The notes beneath the pieces were generated by a model. It saw nothing but the letters and a program-made list of their open reading frames with translations. It was not told the origin of the DNA and did not search any database. From positions 35,713 through 62,208 of the forward strand of contig JAEMSV010000010.1 in NCBI GenBank assembly GCA_016462625.1: a stretch of DNA of 26,496 nucleotides, given 5' to 3'. Shown here piece after piece: positions 20,855 through 26,496 of this stretch (the first letter of the stretch is position 1; every line of letters starts with the position of its first letter). The stretch is from Solirubrobacteraceae bacterium. Lineage in GTDB: Bacteria; Actinomycetota; Thermoleophilia; Solirubrobacterales; Solirubrobacteraceae. The translations under genes were made by a program, and so were the position numbers.

Positions 20855-21861
20855 GCGAGGGCCGCCGGGGCGACCGGCTCGCGCAGGGAGCTGCGGCCCG
20901 CGGCGAACGCCGCCAGCACGTCGTCCTCCCAGGCGGCGTCGAGCGCCATGAGCGCGGCGGCCCCCCAGAGGATGTCGGCGGAGAGCTCGGGCTGCTGCGT
21001 CGCCAGTCCCCCGGCTAGGTCCACCGCCGCGATGCTCTCGTGCACGGCGTCCGCCGTGACGTGCTCGTCGAAGAACCCGGTCGCGTCCGCGTCCGAGAAT
21101 CCCAGCCGCCGGGCGGCGGCGGCGTACCGGCCGTTCGGGATCGACGACGTCATCTCGAAGAGCGCGAGGTGCCCCACCAGCGCGCCCCGAAGGCGACGGT
21201 GCAGGCCGAACAGCGACATCAGGTTGACGGTCGCCAGCGTGCGCGCGGGAGTGACGTCGAGATACGCACCGTAGCCGTCATCGAGACCGAATGCCCGAAG
21301 CGCGCGGGCGAACAGGACGGCGTGGATGCGGTCCTCACGACCGCCGCCGTACTCGTCGGCCTGGATCTCGACCATCGCCGCCTTCGGCTTGCCCCAGAGC
21401 CGCGGCAGCGCGAACGAGTGCGGGTCGGCCTCCTTCAGCTGGTAGGCCGACCGGTGGACGAGGAACTCGCGGACCTGCCCGACCGTCGCCTCGCGCTCGA
21501 GATACCGCGAGAGCGATGGACGGTCGCCGGGGTCGGAGAGCTCGCGCAGCGCGACGTCGATGTCGCCCGGCGGCGGCACGGACGGCACGGCGACGACGGC
21601 CCGGAGCGCGTCCTCGAACGCGGTTTCGAGTCCGGCGCGAAAGCGGAGCAGCTCGGCATCCCACTCCCAGCAGTCGTCGACGCCGTCGAAGCCGCGGTAG
21701 TGCAGCTCGTACGCGATGTACAGGGCGAGCTGGAGGTCCTCGTCGGCCAGTGCGTCGGCCGTCGCGGGGACGAGGCAGGCGAATTCCGCACCCGGTGGCT
21801 GGCCGAGCGCCCGGATGAGCGCTTCGGAGACCGGTCCGCGCGGTGAAGGGAGAGAGGGCAC
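20851..21861 (-). CDS. Iron-containing redox enzyme family protein (haem-oxygenase-like diiron type)
   Basis: A 336-residue all-helical protein of the HDO/CADD-like group. It has LYIAYELHYRGFDGVDDCWEWD (a hallmark segment with Glu and His), VGQVREFLVHRSAYQLKEAD, VEIQADEYGGGREDRIHAVLF and FFDEHVTADAVHE, which supply the expected Glu/His/Asp iron ligands. Family knowledge: haem-oxygenase-like oxidases use a non-haem diiron centre for oxidative chemistry; the substrate here is unknown. I chose GTG at 21859-21861 (MPSLPSPRGPVSEALIRALG) because a GGGTAC -10 lies exactly 9 nt upstream and the domain begins soon after; longer forms extend into the ligase gene. Adjacent to the CDGSH gene (convergent, 4-nt overlap). 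The GCS2-type ligase gene is 40 nt upstream on the same strand. Confidence 0.88.
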   Translation of the reverse strand: MPSLPSPRGPVSEALIRALGQPPGAEFACLVPATADALADEDLQLALYIAYELHYRGFDGVDDCWEWDAELLRFRAGLETAFEDALRAVVAVPSVPPPGDIDVALRELSDPGDRPSLSRYLEREATVGQVREFLVHRSAYQLKEADPHSFALPRLWGKPKAAMVEIQADEYGGGREDRIHAVLFARALRAFGLDDGYGAYLDVTPARTLATVNLMSLFGLHRRLRGALVGHLALFEMTSSIPNGRYAAAARRLGFSDADATGFFDEHVTADAVHESIAAVDLAGGLATQQPELSADILWGAAALMALDAAWEDDVLAAFAAGRSSLREPVAPAALA

Positions 21862-21870
21862 GAATTTCCC

Positions 21871-21876
21871 GTACCC
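21871..21876 (-). promoter_or_regulatory. Possible SigB-type -10 (GGGTAC) of the HDO-type gene
   Basis: GGGTAC on the reverse strand, ending 9 nt before the GTG start at 21861. The -35 region is only weakly GTTT-like (GCGTC with a 15-nt spacer), so the promoter is tentative, but the spacing repeats that of stronger sites. Confidence 0.35.
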
Positions 21877-21901
21877 CGCCCGACGCGACGCGACGCCCGC
21901 A

Positions 21902-23023
21902 TCACGCGAACTGCGCCGCAGCCATCCCCACCGCGACGTCGTCAGCGGCGTACTGCCCGGCCAGCCAGGCCGGGACGGCGGCGACCCCCTCCGCACGGGC
22001 GACGGCGCGCTGCGCGGCCGCGCCTCCGCCCGCCTCGACGTGCGTCCGGGCCGCCTCGATCTCGGGACGACATCCGAGCCGGCCCGCCGCCGGGGCGATC
22101 TCGTCGAACAGCTCCTCGAGGCGCTCGCGTGCCGGCCGCCGCTCTCCTGTGACCAGGTCCGCCAGGTGCGCATCCAGACCATCGCGGCACGCGGCCCAGC
22201 GGTTCTGCTCGATCCGCCACGTCGGGGCGCTCGGCAGCGTCTCGCCGGCGTCGTGCCGCTCGGCGAGCGTCGCGACGAGCGCGTGCACCACCCCGGCGAC
22301 GCCCGAGACCGCCTCGAGCGTCGTCTGGGCGTCGGGCACGCGCAACTCCAGCGTCCCGTGCCGGGGGTGGGGGCGCAGCTCCCACCACCACATCCCGTCG
22401 TCGGCCAGCGCGCCCGCCTCGCGGCCCCATGCGAGCTCCTGGTGCCACCGCGTCGCGCTGCCGAGCGCCGGCGGCACGCCCTGGCGCGGGAGCAGCGCGC
22501 AGACCATGGGACGGACCGAGGCGAGCCCCGTGTCGCGCCCTTGGTACAGCGGGGCGTTCGCGGCGAGTGCCGCCAGCTCCGGCAGGTGGCCGCGGAGGGC
22601 GTCGTGCACGGCGATGGTCCGATCGGCGTCTCCGACGTGGACGTGGATCTGCAGCGCGCAGACCTGCTGGCGCGCGGCGAGGTCACCGAACTCGGCGTGC
22701 AGCTCGTCGTAGCGCCCGCCGGGGTTCAGCGTGCCGGCGGCCGGCGCGCACGGGTGCACGCCGGCGGCCGCGGGTCGCGCGAGCCCATCGAGCGCGGCGG
22801 CGAGGTCACGCCGGGCGTCGGCGAGGGCGGCGACGAGCGTCGAGACGGAGTGCACCGGCTCCAACGCGATCTCCAGCTGCGAGGCGGGCAGCTCGGCCTT
22901 GAAGCGCGGGTCGCCCTCGACCCGCTCGAGCGCTTCGCGCGCGACGGGCGCCGCGTCCGAGGTCTCCGGGTCGAGCAGGAGCATCTCCTCCTCGAGCCCG
23001 ATCGTGAGCGGCAGCGATGACAT
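21902..23023 (-). CDS. GCS2-type glutamate-cysteine / carboxylate-amine ligase (YbdK-like)
   Basis: A 373-residue protein of the GCS2 family: GLEEEMLLLDPETSDAAPVA near the N terminus, then QLEIALEPVHS (about 68), QVCALQIHVHVGDADRTIAV (about 139-158) and WWWELRPHPRHGTLELRVPD (about 230-249), all conserved active-site segments. Members form gamma-glutamyl or related amide bonds with ATP, for example weak gamma-glutamylcysteine synthesis in E. coli YbdK. No glutathione synthetase is seen, so the product could be another low-molecular thiol precursor or amide. The ATG at 23021-23023 starts just before the family's opening strand. It lies 25 nt after the DUF6328-like gene and 40 nt before the HDO-type gene, all on the reverse strand. 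Confidence 0.92.
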   Translation of the reverse strand: MSSLPLTIGLEEEMLLLDPETSDAAPVAREALERVEGDPRFKAELPASQLEIALEPVHSVSTLVAALADARRDLAAALDGLARPAAAGVHPCAPAAGTLNPGGRYDELHAEFGDLAARQQVCALQIHVHVGDADRTIAVHDALRGHLPELAALAANAPLYQGRDTGLASVRPMVCALLPRQGVPPALGSATRWHQELAWGREAGALADDGMWWWELRPHPRHGTLELRVPDAQTTLEAVSGVAGVVHALVATLAERHDAGETLPSAPTWRIEQNRWAACRDGLDAHLADLVTGERRPARERLEELFDEIAPAAGRLGCRPEIEAARTHVEAGGGAAAQRAVARAEGVAAVPAWLAGQYAADDVAVGMAAAQFA

Positions 23024-23048
23024 GCCCGCACGATGCCCGCACGCCGCG

Positions 23049-23504
23049 TCAGTCGAACCTCCGTCGCAGCGGCACGGCAAACCACAGGACGAGGAAGACG
23101 GCGAGCAGTGCGGCGCTCACGATCACCGCGAACCGCTGGCTGAACAGCACATCGGAGACCAGCAGGACCGCGCCGCTCATCGCGAGCGCGAGGAACAGCA
23201 GCCCGGCGATGCTCGCACGGGTCGCGAAGAACACGAGGCGCTCCTTCTCCCCCTGCCGGAACAGGACCCGGTGAAAGCCGGTCGGCGCGATGAAGCAGGC
23301 CGTCGCCACGCCGGCGCAGATCAGGGTGGCGAAGTACACGTCCTTCTGGAACTCCGTCACGTCCTCGAAGCGCTGCTGGAACGGGACGGCGAGAAGGAAG
23401 GCGAACAGCACCTGCACACCCGGCATCGCGACGCGGATCTCGTTGAGCGCGTCCTCGAGGTTCCGGTTGAGCCGTTCCTCCTCGGTCTCCTCGCGCTCGG
23501 TCAC
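23049..23504 (-). CDS. DUF6328-like four-helix membrane protein
   Basis: A 151-residue protein. A charged N terminus (TEREETEEERLNRNLEDALN) is followed by four hydrophobic segments at roughly 30-47, 57-73, 95-113 and 122-142 (VLFAFLLAVPFQQRF, FATLICAGVATACFIAP, IAGLLFLALAMSGAVLLVSD, FAVIVSAALLAVFLVLWFAV). The LNEIRVAMPGVQVLFAFLLA stretch is typical of the actinobacterial DUF6328 family, whose function is unknown. The GTG at 23502-23504 is preferred because a GGGTAC element lies exactly 9 nt upstream. First gene of a run with the GCS2-type ligase and HDO-type genes. Divergent from the MEDS-HATPase gene. Confidence 0.85.
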   Translation of the reverse strand: MTEREETEEERLNRNLEDALNEIRVAMPGVQVLFAFLLAVPFQQRFEDVTEFQKDVYFATLICAGVATACFIAPTGFHRVLFRQGEKERLVFFATRASIAGLLFLALAMSGAVLLVSDVLFSQRFAVIVSAALLAVFLVLWFAVPLRRRFD

Positions 23505-23513
23505 GCGCCGCCC

Positions 23514-23539
23514 GTACCCGGCGGACCGGTCTGCCACAC
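23514..23539 (-). promoter_or_regulatory. Probable SigB/SigF-type promoter of the DUF6328-like gene
   Basis: Reverse strand GTGTG (23535-23539, one mismatch to GTTTG), 15-nt spacer, GGGTAC (23514-23519). The -10 ends 9 nt before the GTG start codon. Confidence 0.5.
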
Positions 23540-23594
23540 GCCCGGCGGCCAGAATGCGCCACTCGTTGATCCGGGCCTGCGCACCCGCGTTACG

Positions 23595-23603
23595 GGGTAG
23601 GTT
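23595..23603 (+). promoter_or_regulatory. Candidate -10 region of the MEDS-HATPase gene (GGGTAG / TAGGTT)
   Basis: Two overlapping elements: GGGTAG (23595-23600), a SigB-like -10 ending 10 nt before the ATG, and TAGGTT (23598-23603), a TANNNT-type -10 ending 7 nt before it. Neither has a good -35. Either would give an almost leaderless mRNA. Confidence 0.35.
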
Positions 23604-23610
23604 CGACCCC

Positions 23611-24531
23611 ATGTCAGTCGCGTCATTCCGGCACGACGCTCTGCTCTACACCGGGACCGACGATCTCATCGAGCAGCTGCTGCCGTTCGCGCGCGACGGC
23701 CTCGACGCCGGCGATGCCGTCCTGGTGGCGCTCGAGGCCTCGAAGCTCACGCGCCTGCGGGCGGCGCTCGGCGCGGACGCCGCCCGAGTCCACTTCCTCG
23801 ACATGCACGTGATCGGCCGCAACCCCGCGCGGATCCTGGCGGCGTGGCAGGACTTCGCCGCTGCCGAGGCCGCGCCGGGACGCACGCTCCGCGGCGTGGG
23901 CGAGCCGCTCTGGCCCGGGCGCGGAATCGACGAGCTCGACGAGTGCGAGCGGCACGAAGCGCTGCTGAACGTCGCGTTCGCCGACCGGGACGACTTCTGG
24001 CTCGTCTGCCCGTACGACGTCGCAGCGCTGGACGACAATGCGATCGCGTGCTCGTACGTGACCCATCCGGTGGTGGTCGAGGATGGGCATCCCGCGCCGA
24101 GCAGCCGCTACGTCGCCGACCCGGACATCCTGGACGGTGCGCTCGCCGAGCCCGTGGCCTCACCCGACGTGCTCGCCTTCGCCTCGGCCTCACTCTCCGA
24201 CGTCCGCCGTCTCGTGGTCGACCGGGCGGAGGCCGTCGGCGTCGGCCCTTCGCGTGCGCGCGAGCTGATGTTCGCGGTCAACGAAGCCGCGACGAACAGC
24301 ATCAGGCACGGAGGCGGCAACGGCGAGCTCCGCCTCTGGCACGACGGCCGGACGCTCTGGTACGAGGTCCGCGACCAGGGCGAGATCCACGATCCCTTCG
24401 TCGGCCGGCGCCGGCCCGTCCCGGGACAGGTCGGCGGCTACGGCCTGTGGCTCATCAACGGCCTGGCCGACCTGACGCAGATCCGGTCATCGCCGGGCCG
24501 CAGTGTCGTGCGGATGCGCTTCGCGGCCTGA
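23611..24531 (+). CDS. MEDS-domain / HATPase anti-sigma regulatory protein
   Basis: A 306-residue protein. Residues 1-170 form a MEDS (DcmR-type sensory) domain (FRHDALLYTGTDDLIEQLLP, AGDAVLVALEASKLTRLRAA, HFLDMHVIGRNPARILAAW). Residues 185-305 are a GHKL HATPase of the RsbW/SpoIIAB type (N box ELMFAVNEAATNSIRHGGG at 218-236, VRDQGEIHDPF at 253-263, GGYGLWLINGL at 275-285). Family role: serine kinase/anti-sigma factor of partner-switching systems; the MEDS part is thought to sense small hydrocarbon or redox-type signals. With STAS, SpoIIE-type phosphatase and SigB-type sigma genes nearby, it is a candidate anti-sigma component. Direct partnership is inference. The ATG at 23611 has a -10-like element 7-10 nt upstream. 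Confidence 0.92.
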   Translation: MSVASFRHDALLYTGTDDLIEQLLPFARDGLDAGDAVLVALEASKLTRLRAALGADAARVHFLDMHVIGRNPARILAAWQDFAAAEAAPGRTLRGVGEPLWPGRGIDELDECERHEALLNVAFADRDDFWLVCPYDVAALDDNAIACSYVTHPVVVEDGHPAPSSRYVADPDILDGALAEPVASPDVLAFASASLSDVRRLVVDRAEAVGVGPSRARELMFAVNEAATNSIRHGGGNGELRLWHDGRTLWYEVRDQGEIHDPFVGRRRPVPGQVGGYGLWLINGLADLTQIRSSPGRSVVRMRFAA

Positions 24532-24554
24532 CCGGTTTCAGTGCCCGCCCGGCG

Positions 24555-24896
24555 CTACTTGCGCGCATCGACCGCCTTGCGCAGCTCTTCCTTGTTCATG
24601 GAGGAGCGGCCGGGAACGTCGAACTTCTTCGCCTCGGCGTAGAGCTGGTCGCGCGTGCGTCCCTTCGGCCGGTTCGTCCCGGAGCGCTGACCGCCGCGGC
24701 GGCTCGAGGACATGTCGTTCGTCGACGTCCGTGAGCGCGTGCGCGATTCGCCGCTGCGCGCCTTCTCCTTGTTGACCGTCCGGGCCGCGATCTCCTCGGC
24801 GCGCGATTCCGACCTGCCCTGGTCCTTCTCCGACTTCTTGATCTGCTCGTATTGACGGGCGCGCTTGGTGCCCTTCTTCACGCCACGGGGCGGCAT
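24555..24896 (-). CDS. Small basic protein with C-terminal Rho-N/SAP-like domain
   Basis: A 113-residue, highly charged protein. The N-terminal 75 residues are Lys/Arg/Glu/Ser-rich and probably disordered (RGVKKGTKRARQYEQIKKSE). The last 38 form a helical Rho-N/LEM-like module (TRDQLYAEAKKFDVPGRSSM followed by NKEELRKAV). Proteins of this type are often annotated as plasmid stabilization proteins, but nothing here indicates a plasmid. DNA or RNA binding is inferred. The ATG has a strong GGAGG ribosome-binding site 6 nt upstream and a probable SigB-like promoter further up. It follows the amino-acid dehydrogenase gene on the same strand with 59 nt between. Confidence 0.85.
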   Translation of the reverse strand: MPPRGVKKGTKRARQYEQIKKSEKDQGRSESRAEEIAARTVNKEKARSGESRTRSRTSTNDMSSSRRGGQRSGTNRPKGRTRDQLYAEAKKFDVPGRSSMNKEELRKAVDARK

Positions 24897-24928
24897 GGGA
24901 GACCTCCAGGTTCGCGTTCGCGCTGCCG

Positions 24929-24954
24929 CTACCCCTCGCACACGCGGGTGAATC
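24929..24954 (-). promoter_or_regulatory. Probable SigB/SigF-type promoter of the Rho-N-type gene
   Basis: Reverse strand GATTC (24950-24954, one mismatch to GTTTC), 15-nt spacer, GGGTAG (24929-24934). It lies 32 nt before the ATG at 24896, within the gap after the dehydrogenase stop. Confidence 0.5.
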
Positions 24955-24955
24955 G

Positions 24956-26008
24956 TCAGCCGCGTTGCGCGCCGGCGATGCGCGCGAGCGCCTCCGCGAC
25001 GGCGACGTCGAGCGGGATCGCGCGCGTCTGCAGCGCCTCGCGCAGGACCGCCTCGGTGTGCGCGACGGCCACGCCGATCCGCCGCTCGACCTCCGCGTCG
25101 GCGAACCCGAGGACCTCGGCCCCGACGTGAATGATCCCGCCGCAGTTCGCCAGGAAGTCGGGCACGTAGAGGATCCCCGTGTCGGCGAGCGCCCGGGCGG
25201 AGGCCGCGTCGAGCAGGGGATTGTTCGCCGCGCCCGCGATGACGCGGCAACGCAGCTCACCGATGTGCTCGGGGTGGATCAGCTCACCCATCGCACACGG
25301 GGCGAGCACGTCCACATCGGTCCGCAGGAATCCTGCCGCCGGAACGGCTTGGGCGCCGTACTCCGCCGCGGCCTCGTCGGCGCGGGCAGGGTCGATGTCC
25401 GCGACGACCACGTCGGCGCCAGCCTCGCGCAGTAGCGCGACGAGGTGGCGCCCCACGTGCCCGACGCCGAGCACGCCGACCCGGACGCCCGCCAGATCCT
25501 CCGTGTCGAGCCGCAGCCGAGCGGCGGCCTCGATCGCCCCGGCGACGGTCCGCGCGGTCCACGGCGACGGGTCGCCCCGCCCGCCGAGCTCGACCGGCTG
25601 ACCGGCGACATGCGGGGTCGCGCCGGCGATCGCGGTCATGTCGTCGGGGGTCGTCCCCACGTCCTCGGCCGTGACGTACCGCCCGCCCAGCCGCTCGATC
25701 GTCTCCCCGACGGCGCGCATGCGCGACGCACGCGCGACGGGATCGGCCCAGCCGCCGTCGTCGAGGAGCACGGCCTTACCCCCGCCGAGGTCCAGGCCGG
25801 CCGCCGCGTTCTTCAGCGTCATCGCGCGCGCGAGGCGCAGCGCGTCGCCCATCGCTGACTCGAGGCCGGCGTAGGCCGCCAGGCGCAGCCCGCCCATCGC
25901 CGGCCCGAGCGCCGTGGAGTGGATCGCGATGACCCCGGTCGCACCGGTCTCGGGGTCGCGGAAGATCTCGGCCTGCTCGTGCTCGAACTGGCTGTCGATC
26001 CCGGGCAT
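24956..26008 (-). CDS. Glu/Leu/Phe/Val-type amino-acid dehydrogenase
   Basis: A 350-residue NAD-dependent dehydrogenase of the Leu/Val/Phe branch. The substrate region is STALGPAMGGLRLAAYAGLE with ...MTLKNAAAGLDLGGGKAV, where Lys66 and Lys78 are the conserved substrate and catalytic lysines. The NAD motif is VRVGVLGVGHVGRHLVALLR at about 175-195. YVPDFLANCGGIIHVGAEVL lies near the C terminus. Reaction: reversible oxidative deamination of a branched or aromatic L-amino acid to the 2-oxo acid; length and motifs fit leucine or valine dehydrogenase, but the substrate is not proved. The ATG at 26006-26008 sits 6 nt after a TACAGT -10. An overlapping pair of palindromes lies farther upstream, suggesting ligand-controlled transcription. 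Confidence 0.92.
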   Translation of the reverse strand: MPGIDSQFEHEQAEIFRDPETGATGVIAIHSTALGPAMGGLRLAAYAGLESAMGDALRLARAMTLKNAAAGLDLGGGKAVLLDDGGWADPVARASRMRAVGETIERLGGRYVTAEDVGTTPDDMTAIAGATPHVAGQPVELGGRGDPSPWTARTVAGAIEAAARLRLDTEDLAGVRVGVLGVGHVGRHLVALLREAGADVVVADIDPARADEAAAEYGAQAVPAAGFLRTDVDVLAPCAMGELIHPEHIGELRCRVIAGAANNPLLDAASARALADTGILYVPDFLANCGGIIHVGAEVLGFADAEVERRIGVAVAHTEAVLREALQTRAIPLDVAVAEALARIAGAQRG

Positions 26009-26014
26009 CGCCGC

Positions 26015-26020
26015 ACTGTA
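26015..26020 (-). promoter_or_regulatory. Candidate -10 (TACAGT) of the dehydrogenase gene, leaderless type
   Basis: TACAGT on the reverse strand ends 6 nt before the ATG at 26008, the same hexamer and distance as at 6144-6149. The start codon would be at the transcript 5' end. Confidence 0.5.
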
Positions 26021-26053
26021 CGGGCAGGGCCGGAACACCCACACCGGTCGAGG

Positions 26054-26081
26054 TTTCCGGCTACCGGAAAACAGTCCGGTA
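26054..26081. promoter_or_regulatory. Overlapping CCGG-centred palindromes (probable operator) upstream of dehydrogenase
   Basis: TTTCCGG-CTA-CCGGAAA (26054-26070) is a perfect 7-bp inverted repeat. It shares its right arm with a second perfect one, TACCGGA-N6-TCCGGTA (26062-26081). The pair sits about 35-60 bp upstream of the candidate -10 of the dehydrogenase gene and within the divergent region towards the Cys-rich ORF. The regulator is unknown. Confidence 0.6.
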
Positions 26082-26166
26082 ACTTCGAGATGAGGCCGGA
26101 AGTCGTACATCCGTCGAGCACCCCCTCACCGCTTCAGGGGGCCCGGTCGGAACCGAGTAGGGGGCC

Positions 26167-26400
26167 ATGACGATCCCGCCTTCCACCCCACGCGCCAGCG
26201 CCGCGTCCCGGCGCGGCTCCCGAGCCTCGATGCCCGCATGCGGCGTCTGTGGCAAGTCCTTCCCGCAGCCTCCCCGGGGGGCGTCGTACAAGACGATGTC
26301 CTGCGGTGCCGGGTGCACCGTGGTGCTCCGTCGCCAGCGCGACGGGCGCTGGTCGACCCAGACCAAGCTCGCAGACGGCACTCAAGGCTCAAGCTCGTAG
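26167..26400 (+). CDS. Small Cys-rich (zinc-binding?) protein
   Basis: A 77-residue frame with a C-x2-C ... C-x3-C arrangement (MPACGVCGKSFPQPPRG..., then TMSCGAGCTVVLRRQRDGRW), preceded by a 20-residue Ser/Arg/Ala-rich N terminus. GGGGG directly before the ATG could be a poorly spaced ribosome-binding site; an internal ATG (codon 22, 26230) just before the first Cys pair is an alternative start. About 84 percent of codons end in G or C, slightly lower than its neighbours. Zinc or DNA binding is inferred from the cysteines. It is divergent from the dehydrogenase gene, with the palindromic operator between them. Confidence 0.5.
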   Translation: MTIPPSTPRASAASRRGSRASMPACGVCGKSFPQPPRGASYKTMSCGAGCTVVLRRQRDGRWSTQTKLADGTQGSSS

Positions 26401-26447
26401 ACCGACCTATCGAATAACCCTCTCCCTCGGAAGGAACTCAGGACCCC

Positions 26448-26496
26448 ATGCCCGAGCGCGTCGTCTCCCTCGCCAACGAGGTCAGCGATCTCGCCA
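26448..26496 (+). CDS. Start of an unidentified gene (cut by right edge)
   Basis: ATG at 26448 opens a frame of 16 codons (MPERVVSLANEVSDLA) before the window ends. AAGGA at 26431-26435 and CAGGA at 26439-26443 lie upstream as possible ribosome-binding sites. All codons but one end in G or C, as expected for coding sequence here. Too short to identify. Confidence 0.5.
   Translation, partial: MPERVVSLANEVSDLA

Noticed and set aside
24555..24896. Plasmid stabilization protein
   Set aside because: The name is a common annotation for Rho-N-type small proteins; no plasmid replication or partition gene is present.
1..26496. CRISPR arrays, insertion sequences, phage or toxin-antitoxin genes
   Set aside because: No regularly spaced repeats, transposase or integrase motifs, or recognisable toxin-antitoxin pair was found by reading both strands.

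Overview
The window is a high-GC chromosomal segment with very strong G/C bias at third codon positions. It has frequent GTG starts, many 1-20 nt start/stop overlaps, and actinobacterial-type families (ANTAR, STAS, SpoIIE phosphatase, MEDS-HATPase, SigB/SigF-type sigma factor, CDGSH, HDO-type redox protein, GCS2 ligase). I infer an actinobacterium, most likely a Thermoleophilia/Solirubrobacterales-type soil organism. That placement is inference; no rRNA is present. I see no mobile element, CRISPR array, phage gene or other sign of recent transfer.

Layout. 1-2.4 kb: a CNNM/HlyC-type membrane protein (cut by the left edge), a pterin carbinolamine dehydratase and, divergently, a BtuF-like binding protein followed by a perfect terminator hairpin. 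2.5-6.7 kb: a small zinc-ribbon ORF running into the 3' end of a rhomboid protease, an ECF sigma factor with a small membrane partner, a single-chain PlsC-GpsA fusion, and a small hypothetical gene. 6.7 kb: tRNA-Thr(UGU). 6.8-8.9 kb: a divergent stress-like locus (USP-like protein; DUF892 protein, histone-H1-like protein, small basic membrane protein). 8.9-12.1 kb: a SpoIIE-type phosphatase / CHASE3 histidine kinase / Rcp1-like regulator operon. 12.2-12.9 kb: a HAD phosphatase. 12.9-14.8 kb: a small membrane protein / topoisomerase IB / ANTAR operon. 14.8-16.6 kb: a CBS protein / zinc alcohol dehydrogenase / Pro-Glu-rich peptide operon. 16.7-20.9 kb: a MerR-type regulator and STAS protein, and divergently a SigB-type sigma factor translationally coupled to a Rieske-FAD oxidoreductase and a CDGSH protein. 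20.9-24.5 kb: an HDO-type redox enzyme, a GCS2-type ligase, a DUF6328-like membrane protein and a divergent MEDS-HATPase. 24.5-26.5 kb: a Rho-N-type small protein, a Leu/Val/Glu/Phe-type dehydrogenase, a small Cys-rich ORF and the first codons of another gene.

The main integrating observation is a repeated promoter signature, GTTT(C/G) - 14 nt - GGGTA(C/T/G). This matches the known SigB/SigF-type consensus. Exact copies with the same 14-nt spacer sit in front of the USP-like gene, the DUF892 operon, the topoisomerase IB operon and the CBS/alcohol dehydrogenase operon. Weaker copies precede the MerR, DUF6328, Rho-N, HDO, HAD and MEDS-HATPase genes. The SigB-type sigma gene, a STAS antagonist, a SpoIIE phosphatase and a HATPase anti-sigma-like protein are all in the same window. 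The segment therefore looks like a general-stress regulon island carrying both its regulators and many of its targets. Several of the targets have the -10 element exactly 9 nt before the start codon, implying almost leaderless mRNAs.
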